Assembly (NCBI RefSeq): GCF_900108945.1
Contig: NZ_FNYE01000001.1
Location: forward strand, 1-64,000
DNA length: 64,000 nt
Direction: 5' to 3'
Source: Paraburkholderia diazotrophica
GTDB taxonomy: Bacteria; Pseudomonadota; Gammaproteobacteria; Burkholderiales; Burkholderiaceae
This document shows, one piece after another, positions 7,878 through 17,260 of this stretch; the stretch's first letter is position 1; every line of letters starts with the position of its first letter. Position numbers and translations under genes: made by a program. The notes beneath the pieces are model-generated. The model was given only the letters and a program-made list of their open reading frames with translations. It ran no database searches and was not told where the DNA came from.

Positions 7878-10800
7878 ATGGACACGACATTCAATGCGTT
7901 GCCGGCCTACGCCGAGCTATTCTGCTTTTCGAATTTCACGTTCCTGCATGGCGCATCGCATGCGGAAGAACTCGCCGAGCGCGCGTTTCAGCTGGGTTAT
8001 TCGGGGCTCGCCATCACCGACGAATGCTCGCTCGCGGGCGTCGTGCGCGCGCATGTCGCGGCGAAGGAAGTGGGCTTGCCACTCGTCATCGGGTCGTATT
8101 TCCGGTTGCGCAATGCCGATGGCACGCCCGCGTTCGGCCTGATTCTGCTGGCGCAGAATCGCGAGGGCTACGGCAATCTGTCGGAGCTGATCACGCTCGC
8201 GCGCACGCGCGCGCCGAAGGGCGAATATCGCCTCACGCCGCACGATCTGTCGCGGCCTGATCGCGAGAACGCACATCTGCGCGGCATGCCCGATTGCCTC
8301 GCGATCCTCGTGCCCGACTTTCCCGCGGACGAAGAGGCGCTCGAAGCGCAGATCGAATGGCTCGACGAGACGTTTCCCGGCCGCGCATGGGTCGGGCTCG
8401 TGCTGCATCAGCGCGCAATGGACGACATTCATCGCGGCGCGCTCGAATATGTCGCGGGCAAGCAGAACGTGCCCGTCGTCGCATTGGGTCATGTCGTGAT
8501 GCATGTGCGCTCGCGCAAGCCGCTGCAGGACACGATGACGGCGATCCGCGTCGGCAGGCCGGTGCACGAGTGCGGCTACGAGCTTGCGCCGAATGCAGAA
8601 CAGCATCTGCGTTCGCGTCTGCGCATCGCGAATCTGTATCCCGAGCATACGTTGCGTGAAACGATCAGCGTGTTGTCGCGCTGCGCGTTTTCGCTTGATG
8701 AACTTCGCTACGAATATCCCGACGAACTCGTGCCCGAAGGCTACACGCCGACGCAATATCTGCGACAGGAAACGTATATCGGTGCGCAGCGGCGTTTTCC
8801 TTCGGGCATTCCGCAGAATGTAAAGGATCAGATCGAGCACGAACTCGCGCTGATCGCGGACCTCAAATACGAGCCGTACTTTCTGACCGTCTATGACATC
8901 GTGCGTTACGCGCGCAGCCAGCACATTCTGTGTCAGGGGCGCGGGTCGGCGGCCAATTCGGCTGTCTGTTACTGCCTGAGCGTGACGGAAGTGGACCCGG
9001 CGCGCGGCAACATGCTGTTCGAGCGGTTCATCAGCAAGGAACGCGGTGAGCCGCCCGATATCGACGTGGACTTCGAGCATCAGCGGCGCGAAGAAGTGAT
9101 CCAGTACATCTATCGCAAGTACGGGCGCGACCGTGCGGCGATCGCTGCGGCCGTGTCGACGTACCGGCCGCGCGGCGCGTTGCGCGAGACGGGCAAGGCG
9201 CTCGGCGTCGATCCGCAGATCGTCGATACTGTCGCGAAGTCGCATCACTGGTTCGATACGAGTCACGATCTGCTCAAGCGCTTCGAAGAGTCGGGGCTGA
9301 ACCCGGAGAAGCCGCTGATTCAGGCATGGGCGCGGCTCGCGTCGCAATTGCTCAATTTTCCGCGCCATCTGTCGCAGCATTCGGGCGGCTTCGTGATCAG
9401 CCGCGGCAAGCTCACGCGGCTCGTGCCCGTCGAGAACGCGGCGATGGCCGATCGCTCCGTGATCGAATGGGACAAGGACGATCTCGAATCGCTGGGCTTG
9501 CTGAAGGTCGATGTGCTCGCGCTCGGCATGCTGTCGGCGATCCGGCGCACGCTGGATCTCGTTTCGGAGCGGCGCGGCGAACGCTTCGAGATGCAGGACA
9601 TTCCGCCCAAAGACAAAGCGACCTACGACATGATCTCGCGCGCCGATACGATCGGCGTGTTCCAGATCGAATCGCGCGCGCAGATGAGCATGCTGCCGCG
9701 TCTGAAGCCGCAAGAGTTCTACGATCTCGTGATCGAAGTCGCGATCGTGCGGCCGGGGCCGATTCAGGGCGGAGCGGTGCATCCGTATCTACGCCGGCGG
9801 CAGAAGCTCGAACCCGTCAGTTATCCGAACGACAAGCTGAAGGTCGCGCTCGAGCGCACGCTCGGCGTGCCGATCTTCCAGGAGCAGGTGATGCAGGTCG
9901 CGATTATCGCGGCGGGGTTCACACCGGGCGAAGCCGATCAGCTGCGCCGCGCGATGGCTGCATGGAAGCGCAAGGGCGACCTCATCAAATACTACGACCG
10001 CATCGTCAACGGCATGCAGGAGCGTGGCTACCCGCAGAGCTTCGCCGAGAGCATCTTCGAGCAGATCAAGGGCTTCGGCGAATACGGCTTTCCGGAGAGT
10101 CACGCGGCGAGCTTCGCGCTGCTGGTCTATACGAGCAGTTGGCTGAAATGCCACGAGCCCGAGGCGTTTCTCGCCGCGATGCTCAACAGCCAGCCGATGG
10201 GCTTCTATTCGCCGTCGCAACTCGTGCAGGACGCGCGGCGGCATGGCGTGATCGTCTTGCCCGCGGATGTGACCGTCAGTGGCTGGGATTCTTCGCTTGA
10301 AACAGTGGCGGGCCGCACGCGTCCCGCTGTGCGCCTCGGGCTGTCGCTGTTGCGCGGCATGAAGGACGGCGCAGCAGAGCGCATCGAAAAGGCACGCGTG
10401 GAGCGCCCGTTCAGGAGCGTCCATGATCTCGCGCGGCGGGCGCAACTCAACCGGCACGACCTGCATGTGCTCGCCGATGCGAATGCGTTGTCGTCGCTGG
10501 CGGGCAACCGGCGCGAGGCGTTGTGGCATTCGGTCGCTGCCGTGCCCGACAAGGACATGCTGTCTGTCGCCGCCGTTCAGGACGACACGCCCGAACTGGG
10601 CGCGCCGTCGGAAGCGCAGGACATCGTCGCTGATTACCGGTCAGTGGGACTGACGCTCGGCCGTCATCCGCTGGAACTGCTGCGGCCCGTGTTGCTGGAG
10701 CAACGCCTCATGCCCGCGTCGACATTGTGCAGCTATCGCAATGGACGTCTCGCACGCGGATGCGGAATCGTCACCGTGCGGCAGCGGCCCGGCACGGCGA

Positions 10801-11027
10801 AAGGCGTGCTGTTCGTGACGCTCGAGGACGAAACGGGCAACGTCAACGTGATCGTATGGCCGAGCCTGCTGGAGAAGCAGAGAAGGGAAGCGCTGGGCGC
10901 ATCGCTGCTCGCCGTCTACGGCACGTGGCAATGCGAGGGCGAAGTGCGGCACCTCGTGGCGCAACGCCTCGTCGACATGTCGCATCTGCTGGGCGGACTG
11001 CAATCGACGAGCCGCGACTTCCATTGA
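7878..11027 (+). CDS. dnaE2: Error-prone DNA polymerase DnaE2 (ImuC)
   Basis: This 1049-residue C-family polymerase is shorter than replicative DnaE (about 1160), as expected for DnaE2. An N-terminal PHP domain (about residues 10-200; FTFLHGASHAEEL, LAITDECSLAGVV) precedes the catalytic palm with PDIDVDF (393-399, Asp394 and Asp396). A helix-hairpin-helix region and a C-terminal OB fold (VLFVTLEDETGNVNVIVWP) follow. It lacks the long C-terminal tail of replicative DnaE. It is the third gene of the LexA-regulated cassette and performs translesion synthesis opposite damaged bases. It ends 22 bp from the convergent SDR gene. Confidence 0.95.
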   Translation: MDTTFNALPAYAELFCFSNFTFLHGASHAEELAERAFQLGYSGLAITDECSLAGVVRAHVAAKEVGLPLVIGSYFRLRNADGTPAFGLILLAQNREGYGNLSELITLARTRAPKGEYRLTPHDLSRPDRENAHLRGMPDCLAILVPDFPADEEALEAQIEWLDETFPGRAWVGLVLHQRAMDDIHRGALEYVAGKQNVPVVALGHVVMHVRSRKPLQDTMTAIRVGRPVHECGYELAPNAEQHLRSRLRIANLYPEHTLRETISVLSRCAFSLDELRYEYPDELVPEGYTPTQYLRQETYIGAQRRFPSGIPQNVKDQIEHELALIADLKYEPYFLTVYDIVRYARSQHILCQGRGSAANSAVCYCLSVTEVDPARGNMLFERFISKERGEPPDIDVDFEHQRREEVIQYIYRKYGRDRAAIAAAVSTYRPRGALRETGKALGVDPQIVDTVAKSHHWFDTSHDLLKRFEESGLNPEKPLIQAWARLASQLLNFPRHLSQHSGGFVISRGKLTRLVPVENAAMADRSVIEWDKDDLESLGLLKVDVLALGMLSAIRRTLDLVSERRGERFEMQDIPPKDKATYDMISRADTIGVFQIESRAQMSMLPRLKPQEFYDLVIEVAIVRPGPIQGGAVHPYLRRRQKLEPVSYPNDKLKVALERTLGVPIFQEQVMQVAIIAAGFTPGEADQLRRAMAAWKRKGDLIKYYDRIVNGMQERGYPQSFAESIFEQIKGFGEYGFPESHAASFALLVYTSSWLKCHEPEAFLAAMLNSQPMGFYSPSQLVQDARRHGVIVLPADVTVSGWDSSLETVAGRTRPAVRLGLSLLRGMKDGAAERIEKARVERPFRSVHDLARRAQLNRHDLHVLADANALSSLAGNRREALWHSVAAVPDKDMLSVAAVQDDTPELGAPSEAQDIVADYRSVGLTLGRHPLELLRPVLLEQRLMPASTLCSYRNGRLARGCGIVTVRQRPGTAKGVLFVTLEDETGNVNVIVWPSLLEKQRREALGASLLAVYGTWQCEGEVRHLVAQRLVDMSHLLGGLQSTSRDFH

Positions 11028-11049
11028 TCTCGCGCCGTTTTATGCCCCG

Positions 11050-11964
11050 CTAACCGCGCCATGGAAACTGAGCGAGCACCTGGCGGATCGCCGTATCGAA
11101 CGGCGTGCGCCGACCCATGCCGAGCGCTTCGAGCCGTGACGAGTCCAGATGGCAGTTGTGCGGACGCGGCGTCGAGTCCGTTGGCGTGTGCTGCGGCACG
11201 AGTTGCGCGTCGATTTGCAGCGCGTCTGCGAGGCGTTGCGCGATGTCGTACTTCGTCATTGGTTCGTCGCCGGACCACTGCGCCGTGCCACACACCGCCT
11301 CGCCGCGTGCATGCCGCTCCAGCAACTGTCGCACGACGACGGCCACATCCGGCGTATAGGTCGGATAGCGGATCGCCCACGCGTCCATCATGGCAGCCTT
11401 TGCGTCGGGCGCCGCGCTTGCCGATGCCGCAATCGCGGGCACGAGACTCGTTACCGCCGACTCCTGCCAGCCGACGATCGGCCCGAACAGCAGCGGCAGG
11501 CGCAGCACGCAGCCCAGGTCGGTGGATTCGGCGAGCGCCCGCTCGCCATCCAGCTTGCTGCGGCCATATGCGTTGATCGGCGACGGCGTCGCATCGCCGT
11601 GATAAGGCGGCTGCGTGCCGTCGAATACATAGTCGGTGGAAATGGACAGCAGCCACGCGCCGCGCCGCTGTGCCGCCGACGCAATCGCGCGCACGGCGTC
11701 GACATTCAACGCGCGCGCGAGCGCCGGGTCGTGCTCGCAGACATCCGGCCGGCGCTCGGCCGCTGCGATCACGATGGCATCGGGTTGCTCGCCCTCGACG
11801 AACCGCGTGACGGCATCGGCATCGCGGATGTCGAGCCTGACGCTTTGCGGGCCCGGATGGTTGAGTGCCGTCTGCACGAGTTGCCAGTCATGCTGCCGGG
11901 CGAGCTCGCCGACGACGGCCCGCCCCAGCAGACCCGATGCGCCGATAACGGCAACCTTGAACAT
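11050..11964 (-). CDS. RmlD-like NAD(P)-dependent sugar reductase / SDR
   Basis: This 304-residue extended short-chain dehydrogenase has an N-terminal Rossmann motif (VIGASGLLGRAVVGEL), an STDYVFDG segment, and the catalytic Tyr-Lys pair in NAYGRSKLDGE. The closest architecture is dTDP-4-dehydrorhamnose reductase (RmlD) or the MAT2B-like SDR family. No other rhamnose or LPS genes lie nearby, so the substrate is unknown. I chose ATG 11964 because the protein fold starts there. Upstream codons in the frame are shadow sequence of copZ. It lies 14 bp downstream of copZ on the same strand and may be co-transcribed from the copper-controlled promoter. Confidence 0.8.
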   Translation of the reverse strand: MFKVAVIGASGLLGRAVVGELARQHDWQLVQTALNHPGPQSVRLDIRDADAVTRFVEGEQPDAIVIAAAERRPDVCEHDPALARALNVDAVRAIASAAQRRGAWLLSISTDYVFDGTQPPYHGDATPSPINAYGRSKLDGERALAESTDLGCVLRLPLLFGPIVGWQESAVTSLVPAIAASASAAPDAKAAMMDAWAIRYPTYTPDVAVVVRQLLERHARGEAVCGTAQWSGDEPMTKYDIAQRLADALQIDAQLVPQHTPTDSTPRPHNCHLDSSRLEALGMGRRTPFDTAIRQVLAQFPWRG

Positions 11965-11978
11965 CTGCGTTCCCCGGC

Positions 11979-12188
11979 TCAATGGCTGTCGACGGCGACG
12001 ACTGTGTAGCCGGCTTCGTCGATGGCGGCCTTGAGCGTGTCGACGGATGCCCCCGACTGGACGGCGACCTTGCCCGCAGGCAGATCGATGTGAACCTGCG
12101 CGTGCGCGTCGTGTTCCTGGATGGCGCGTGTAACGGCCGCGACGCAATGCTGGCAGCTCATGCCTTCTACCTTGAATTCGATGCTCAT
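11979..12188 (-). CDS. copZ: CopZ-like copper chaperone
   Basis: This 69-residue heavy-metal-associated (HMA) domain protein carries the metal motif GMSCQHC (Cys12, Cys15) near the N-terminus and the usual beta-alpha-beta-beta-alpha-beta pattern. It would bind Cu(I) in the cytoplasm and pass it to a P-type ATPase, which is not in this window. It is transcribed divergently from cueR across a perfect MerR-type palindrome, so copper induction is very likely. Confidence 0.9.
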   Translation of the reverse strand: MSIEFKVEGMSCQHCVAAVTRAIQEHDAHAQVHIDLPAGKVAVQSGASVDTLKAAIDEAGYTVVAVDSH

Positions 12189-12253
12189 GCTTTTCCTTTA
12201 GCTTGTCAGTCCTGCAACCATTGAATTATGCCTGTCGACCGGCAACTACATGA

Positions 12254-12280
12254 TTGACCTTCCCATCATGGGAAGGTCAA
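12254..12280. promoter_or_regulatory. CueR operator between copZ and cueR
   Basis: This is a perfect 27-bp palindrome with 13-bp arms (TTGACCTTCCCAT / ATGGGAAGGTCAA) around a central C. It contains the ACCTTCCC...GGGAAGGT core used by CueR. TTGACC at either edge can serve as a -35 box, with 19-bp spacing to AAGAAT (plus strand) or AATCAT (minus strand). That overlong spacing is the mark of MerR-type promoters. Confidence 0.9.
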
Positions 12281-12323
12281 GAATCATGCAACATATTGTG
12301 GAAAGCAGAGTGGGGAACGGGCG

Positions 12324-12749
12324 ATGAATATCGGTCAAGCGGCCCGCGCATCGGGCGTGACGGCGAAAATGATCCGCTACTACGAGAGCGTCGGATTGCT
12401 CGCGGCAAAGGAGCGCACGTCAGCGGGATATCGGGTTTATGGCGCGCAGGAAGTACATTCGCTGCGCTTTATCCGTCAGGCGCGGCGGCTGGGCTTTCCC
12501 GTCGAGGACATCCGCAGGCTGCTCGCGCTGTGGCACGACCGGACACGCACGAGCGCGGAAGTGAAATCGATCGCGCTGGAGCACGTCGCCGAACTCAACC
12601 ACCGCATCGCCGAACTGACCGAGATGCGCGACACCCTGGCGCATCTCGCGGAGCATTGTCATGGTGATGACCGGCCGGATTGTCCGATTATCGAGGGCCT
12701 CGCCGCTGTTGATCCGATAGATATCGCGCCGGATTGTCACAGCCATTGA
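12324..12749 (+). CDS. cueR: CueR, copper-responsive MerR regulator
   Basis: This 141-residue protein has an N-terminal MerR helix-turn-helix (MNIGQAARASGVTAKMIRYY), a long dimer helix and a C-terminal metal loop. The Cu(I) ligands Cys112 and Cys120 (CHGDDRPDC) and Ser77 fall at the same positions as in E. coli CueR. Ser77 is the mark of monovalent-metal sensors, where divalent sensors have Cys. A His-containing tail follows. It activates copZ, and perhaps its own gene, by untwisting the 19-bp-spaced promoter. Confidence 0.93.
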   Translation: MNIGQAARASGVTAKMIRYYESVGLLAAKERTSAGYRVYGAQEVHSLRFIRQARRLGFPVEDIRRLLALWHDRTRTSAEVKSIALEHVAELNHRIAELTEMRDTLAHLAEHCHGDDRPDCPIIEGLAAVDPIDIAPDCHSH

Positions 12750-12927
12750 AAAACAGCCACGCAACATTGTGCCCAATCGCCAACGATTGCGCTAAATTGG
12801 TGCAATCGTGATGCAACTTCCGCGGATTTCACGGCAAATCTCAAGAAATCTACCGCAAAACAAGGGTTTGTCTAAGAGATTAAGATGCACCATTCCAAAA
12901 CGGAATGCACACCATTCGGGCAATTCA

Positions 12928-12956
12928 CTGGCAAGACCGCACCAGACCGCTATAAT
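12928..12956 (+). promoter_or_regulatory. Promoter of the DUF3563 gene
   Basis: A consensus -10 box TATAAT sits at 12951-12956. CTGGCA at 12928-12933 is a plausible -35 box with 17-bp spacing. It lies 75 bp before the DUF3563 start, leaving a short 5' leader. Confidence 0.6.
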
Positions 12957-13031
12957 CCGGGTTAACCCTTTTACGGGAAATCCCTGATGTCCAACCCACC
13001 GGGGATTCTTCACTGATCCTTGGAGTTCATC

Positions 13032-13178
13032 ATGATTGCGTTTCTGGTCGAAAAGCTGAGCAACTGGTTTGAAACTGCTGAACGTAGCCGCCGTGAGGCT
13101 TACCTCGCAGCGTCGTCGGATATCGTCCAGCTCGAGCAGCGTATTCGCTCGCTCGAAACCAGCGGCTACTCGCTGTAA
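13032..13178 (+). CDS. DUF3563 small protein
   Basis: This 48-residue protein begins MIAFLVEKLSNWFETAERSR and ends ERI-like (EQRIRSLETSGYSL). The pattern of an amphipathic start, a Tyr-Leu-Ala-x-Ser core and an LExRIRxLE tail is that of DUF3563, a short protein widespread in Burkholderiaceae with no known function. A strong promoter lies upstream and a perfect hairpin terminator 57 bp downstream, so it is a single-gene unit. Confidence 0.88.
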   Translation: MIAFLVEKLSNWFETAERSRREAYLAASSDIVQLEQRIRSLETSGYSL

Positions 13179-13234
13179 GTCGATCGCTTCAGTCAACGCG
13201 GCACGCTGTTCGCCGCGAGCCCAAAGCGATACGG

Positions 13235-13255
13235 AAGCCCCGCCATGCGGGGCTT
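13235..13255 (+). terminator. Terminator after DUF3563 gene
   Basis: Arms AAGCCCCGC and GCGGGGCTT (9 bp) enclose the loop CAT, followed by TTG. This is a compact intrinsic-type hairpin 57 bp past the stop codon. Confidence 0.8.
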
Positions 13256-13378
13256 TGTCGTATCTGGCGCCTGCGGATCGCGTGCGATGGCTTCGACGAC
13301 TAGCCGGAACGCGGTCGTCGCGGTAATGTAGGACGTTTTTGCGATAACCGGCATTCCTACAATCAACCCGGGGCGCTC

Positions 13379-13726
13379 ATGTTTTCAGACCATTCGATGC
13401 TTCTGCTGCGATCAGCAGCAACCGTCGTGCTGCTGGGGGCGGCATCGGCGGTGTTTGCCGCTTCGCCGGCGGGCCGTCAGCCGCTGATTCTCGATACCCA
13501 GAGCGGCATCAGCGACGGCCAGAGCGGCACCATACTGCAGACGGGACCACTTTCGACGAGACGCATCGTCGAAGCACAGCCGATCGCGGCGCCCGAGGAA
13601 TTGCCGTACAACAACGGCTCGACACCGCCTTATGTGGTCGCGCCGTATATCCAGCTGCCGGGCGGTGCGCCGGCGTCGCATCCGCCGCCTCAGCCGCATC
13701 CACGACCCACGCCTCGCTCGCAATAG
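13379..13726 (+). CDS. Secreted Pro-rich hypothetical protein
   Basis: This 115-residue protein has an N-terminal signal peptide (LLLRSAATVVLLGAASAVFA) and a predicted cut after AVFA. The mature part carries DTQSGISDGQSGTILQTGP and a Pro/His-rich tail (PPPQPHPRPTPRSQ). I recognise no family beyond similar secreted Burkholderia proteins. It is likely periplasmic and has no lipobox. The start is ATG 13379; ATG 13397 would give a shorter signal peptide. Confidence 0.65.
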   Translation: MFSDHSMLLLRSAATVVLLGAASAVFAASPAGRQPLILDTQSGISDGQSGTILQTGPLSTRRIVEAQPIAAPEELPYNNGSTPPYVVAPYIQLPGGAPASHPPPQPHPRPTPRSQ

Positions 13727-13922
13727 AGCGGCTGATTTGCCCCGCGCAAATATTCCGCGCTTGCACGCAAGGGACGGACGATCGCCCATCATTCGGGTTT
13801 CGGCGCATGGCGCACGCCGGATCATCCGACGACAATCGTTTCGCAATCATCGCTCGCGGCACACGCGGTTAGCGCGTCCAACGCAGTGAGACGAACAACT
13901 CGAAAAAGACAGGAGACGACGA

Positions 13923-14957
13923 ATGTCCAAGCTCTGGTTCCGGCGCGCCATGGGCGCCTGTGCGGCGCTGCTTGCGCTCGCGACGTATCCCGCCATCGCG
14001 AAAGAGACGCCCGAGAAGCCGAAGCTCACGATGGCCGTCGGAGGCTTGCCGGGCCTCTACTACCTTCCCGTGCTGACCGCGCAGCAACTGGGCTTCTTCA
14101 AGGATGAAGGCCTCGACGTGACGCTCGAGGATTTCGCGGGCGGATCGAAGGCGCTGGAAGCCGTGGTCGGCGGCAGCGCGGATGTCGGCGCGGGTGCCTA
14201 CGAACACACGATCTTCATGCAGGCGAAAGGCCAGCACTATCGCGCGTTCGTGCTGATGGGCCGCGCGCCGCAGATCGTCGTGGCGGTGACGAAAGAGAAG
14301 GCCGGCACGTTGAAGACGCTGGCCGATTTCAAAGGCGCGAAGGTCGGCGTGAGCGCGCCCGGTTCGTCGACCGACCTCGTGCTGACCGTCGCGCTGCGCA
14401 AGGCAGGGGTACAACGCAGCGATATCTCGGTGATTGGTGTCGGCAGCGGCGCGACGGTGATTTCCGCCGTGAGCAACGGACAGGTCGACGCACTATCGAA
14501 TGTCGATCCGATGATGACCAAGCTGCAGCGTTCTGGCGACATCAAGGTGCTGGTCGATACGCGCACCGTGAAGGGCACGCAGGAAGTATTCGGCGGGACG
14601 ATGCCCGCGGCGACGCTCTACGCACCGGACAGCTTCATCCAGAAATATCCGAAGACGACTCAGGCTTTGGCCAACGCGATCGTGCGCGCGGACCGCTGGC
14701 TTCAGACGGCCAACGACGCCGGCATCGTGAAGATGGTGCCCCCCGCGTATCTGCTCAACGACAAGGCGCTGTATATCGATGCGTTTCACAACGTCCGCGA
14801 AGCCTATTCGCCGGATGGCCTGATGCCCGCGGACGGGCCGCCGACGGCCTTGCGCGCGCTTTCGTCGTTCGATACGCGGCTCGACGCGTCGAAGATCGAC
14901 CTGAAGGCGACCTATACGAACGACTTCGCGCGCAAGGCGGACGAGCAGACCAAGTAG
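13923..14957 (+). CDS. ABC transporter substrate-binding protein, NitT/TauT (NMT1/SsuA) type
   Basis: This 344-residue periplasmic binding protein has a signal peptide (about residues 1-26, ending TYPAIA) and an NMT1/THI5-like fold. The family opening is MAVGGLPGLYYLPVLTAQQL, then GFFKDEGLDVTLEDFAGG, the VGVSAPGSSTDLVL loop and SNGQVDALSNVDP. Relatives bind nitrate, taurine, sulfonates, pyrimidine precursors or similar small ligands. The ligand cannot be read from the sequence. No permease or ATPase gene lies next to it, so it is an orphan that must pair with a transporter encoded elsewhere. An AGGAGA ribosome binding site precedes the ATG. Confidence 0.85.
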   Translation: MSKLWFRRAMGACAALLALATYPAIAKETPEKPKLTMAVGGLPGLYYLPVLTAQQLGFFKDEGLDVTLEDFAGGSKALEAVVGGSADVGAGAYEHTIFMQAKGQHYRAFVLMGRAPQIVVAVTKEKAGTLKTLADFKGAKVGVSAPGSSTDLVLTVALRKAGVQRSDISVIGVGSGATVISAVSNGQVDALSNVDPMMTKLQRSGDIKVLVDTRTVKGTQEVFGGTMPAATLYAPDSFIQKYPKTTQALANAIVRADRWLQTANDAGIVKMVPPAYLLNDKALYIDAFHNVREAYSPDGLMPADGPPTALRALSSFDTRLDASKIDLKATYTNDFARKADEQTK

Positions 14958-15064
14958 TTGCGGCGCTGCGCGGGAGCCGCGTCTTAGGTACGGCTCCTTC
15001 TTCTCTCTAATGCACGTGCTTGCTGTACCGCTTAGGTCCGAGTCCGCGTTCGGCCCAATGTGGC

Positions 15065-15910
15065 TCAGTCGCCACGATGTTCGATCTTGAACTGTGCGGC
15101 CTTGTCTTGACCGAGCGTCCCGACGAGCCACGGCAGCGCTTCCTTCATCATCTTCGGCAGCGTGTAGGGCGGATTCAGAATGAACATGCCGCTGCCAAAG
15201 AGTCCGAAGCCATCGCTGGGCGGGCTGCTGACCGTCAGCGACACATGCAGCCAGTTCTTGTTCTGCAGCCGTTTCAGCTGTTCGGGGAATCGCTGCGACT
15301 CCGGACGCGCGACTTGCGGATACCAGACCGCATATGTTCCCGTCGCAAAGCGCTTCAGACTTTCTTCGACGCAAGTCAGCGTGCGCGCGTAGTCGCGCTT
15401 GTCTTCATAGGACGGATCGACGAGCACGAGTGCGCGGCGTGGCGCGGGCGGCAGCAGCGTCTTGATACCATCGAAGCCGTCACCATCGAACAGCATTGCG
15501 CGCCGGCCGGCATCGCGGAAGTTATGGCGCAGCACGTCGATTTCGGTGCTGTGCAATTCGAACAGGCGCATGCGGTCCTGCTCGCGCATCAGCCGCCATG
15601 CGAGATAGGGCGAGCCCGGGTAGAAGCGCAACTCGCCGTCGGCATTCAGCGCGGATACTTCATCGACATACTCCGCAATCACGGGCGGCAAGTCCTTGCG
15701 ATTCCACAGCTTCGCGATGCCCGTTTCGAACTCCGCAGTCCTGGTCGCGTACCCTTCCTTCAGCGAATACACGCCCGCGCCAGCATGCGTGTCGATATAC
15801 CAGTACGCCTTGTCCTTTTGTCCGAGATAGCGCAGCAGTTGCACGACGACTGCGTGTTTCAGGACGTCGGCGTGATTGCCTGCGTGAAAAGCGTGGCGGT
15901 AACTGAGCAT
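15065..15910 (-). CDS. rlmJ: RlmJ, 23S rRNA adenine-2030 N6-methyltransferase
   Basis: This 281-residue protein begins MLSYRHAFHAGNHADVLKH, the RlmJ signature. It has the SAM-binding IDTHAGAGVYSL segment and the catalytic LVDPSYED motif (Asp165). The usual second position is Pro (DPPY); Ser here is a mild variant. RlmJ methylates A2030 of 23S rRNA and is a housekeeping enzyme, not essential in E. coli. The ATG at 15910 is fixed by the conserved N-terminus. It lies downstream of the aldo/keto reductase on the same strand with a 167-bp gap, so it probably has its own promoter. Confidence 0.93.
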   Translation of the reverse strand: MLSYRHAFHAGNHADVLKHAVVVQLLRYLGQKDKAYWYIDTHAGAGVYSLKEGYATRTAEFETGIAKLWNRKDLPPVIAEYVDEVSALNADGELRFYPGSPYLAWRLMREQDRMRLFELHSTEIDVLRHNFRDAGRRAMLFDGDGFDGIKTLLPPAPRRALVLVDPSYEDKRDYARTLTCVEESLKRFATGTYAVWYPQVARPESQRFPEQLKRLQNKNWLHVSLTVSSPPSDGFGLFGSGMFILNPPYTLPKMMKEALPWLVGTLGQDKAAQFKIEHRGD

Positions 15911-16077
15911 GGCGATGAGAAGCGCTAGAAGAGGCGGGTTATGCGGCTGCGTATTGTACGTGAATGAGGTAAGCGAACGAGCGGCGCGGCCGGCGCCCGC
16001 GGTTCGCCGTTCCGGCCGAACGCATGATCCGGTCGACCCGCGCTCGACCCTCGTCCGGCTCGAGGCTCTTCGAAAGC

Positions 16078-17049
16078 CTAGTCGTAAGCGTCGCCGACAA
16101 TCGTTTCTATATTGAACTTGATTTCCGATGTGATCTGCTCGGCGACATCCTGCGCCTTCATGTTTTCCGCGATCTGCTCGACGCGCGACGCGCCCGTAAT
16201 GACCGTGCTGACGTTCGGATTCGTCAGGACCCACGCAAGCGCAAGCTGCCCCACGGTGCAGCCCAGTTCGTCCGCGAGTTCGCCGAGCTGGCCGACGATG
16301 TTGTTCCTGCCCGCGTCGGTGACTTCCTTGCGCAGCCAGTCGTAGCCTTGCAGTTCCGCGCGGCTGCCGGCTGGCACGCCGTTGCGGTACTTGCCCGTGA
16401 GCAGTCCCGAAGCAAGCGGGCTCCACGTCGTGAGACCGAGGCCGATGTCCTCGTAGAGCCGTCGGTATTCGTCTTCGACGCGCTTGCGGTGGAACAGGTT
16501 GTATTGAGGCTGCTCCATCACGGGCTTGTGCAAATGATGCCGCTCGGCGATTTCATAGGCCGCGCGGATCTCGTCGGCGCTCCATTCGGACGTGCCCCAG
16601 TACAGCGCTTTGCCGCGCGTGATCATGTCGCTCATCGCCCATACCGTCTCTTCGATGGGCGCGTTCGGGTCAGGACGATGACAGAACACGAGGTCGACAT
16701 AATCGAGTTGCAGACGCTTCAGCGAGCCGTCGATCGCGTTGAGCAGGTACTTGCGATTGAGCGTGTGATATTGATTGGGCGCTTCGTTGAGCCCCCAGAA
16801 AAATTTCGTGGAGACGATATAGCTCACGCGCGGCCAGTTCAGCTCCTTCAGCGCCTCGCCCATGATCTCTTCGGATCGACCGCCCGCATAGACTTCGGCG
16901 TTGTCGAAGAAATTGACGCCCGCGTCGCGCGCAGCCGCCAGCGATTCCCGCGCGGCGCGCCGGTCCACCTGATTGCCGTAAGTCACCCATGAGCCGATGG
17001 ACAGCTCGCTGACCTGCAGGCCGGAACGGCCGAGACGTCGGTAGTTCAT
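16078..17049 (-). CDS. Aldo/keto reductase, AKR6 / Kv-beta-like
   Basis: This 323-residue TIM-barrel oxidoreductase has the catalytic Asp and Tyr in [18 protein letters not shown], the Lys region STKFFWG and the His in LVFCHRPDP. The NADPH-binding end is [13 protein letters not shown] and [15 protein letters not shown]. The overall pattern matches the YghZ/Kv-beta branch (AKR6 and AKR14). It should reduce aldehydes or ketones with NADPH, but the physiological substrate is unknown. It is transcribed divergently from the hydroxybutyrate dehydrogenase across 211 bp. Confidence 0.88.
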   Translation of the reverse strand: MNYRRLGRSGLQVSELSIGSWVTYGNQVDRRAARESLAAARDAGVNFFDNAEVYAGGRSEEIMGEALKELNWPRVSYIVSTKFFWGLNEAPNQYHTLNRKYLLNAIDGSLKRLQLDYVDLVFCHRPDPNAPIEETVWAMSDMITRGKALYWGTSEWSADEIRAAYEIAERHHLHKPVMEQPQYNLFHRKRVEDEYRRLYEDIGLGLTTWSPLASGLLTGKYRNGVPAGSRAELQGYDWLRKEVTDAGRNNIVGQLGELADELGCTVGQLALAWVLTNPNVSTVITGASRVEQIAENMKAQDVAEQITSEIKFNIETIVGDAYD

Positions 17050-17260
17050 CCAGATCTCCTTGTAAGTATCGTCGCCGGAACATCACACATTAATCCGATT
17101 CGGCAAGACGCGCCTTTGGTGTTCATTCGCGTCGGTTCATGCACAATAGCGAAGTCGGCCGCAGCGCAGCAATCGACCGAACGGCATATGCCGTTCGGCC
17201 AGCTTCACGCTATCTGCGCGCCATGTTCTCATTGCTCAATCAACCGCATGGAGGTTCTGG

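Noticed and set aside
7917..9782. A 621-codon minus-strand frame opposite dnaE2
   Set aside because: The plus strand carries a clear DnaE2 with catalytic motifs. The reverse frame reads as Arg/His-rich low-complexity protein, typical of shadows.
16024..16992. Plus-strand frame opposite the aldo/keto reductase
   Set aside because: The reductase motifs are intact on the minus strand; the plus frame has no domain and is a shadow.
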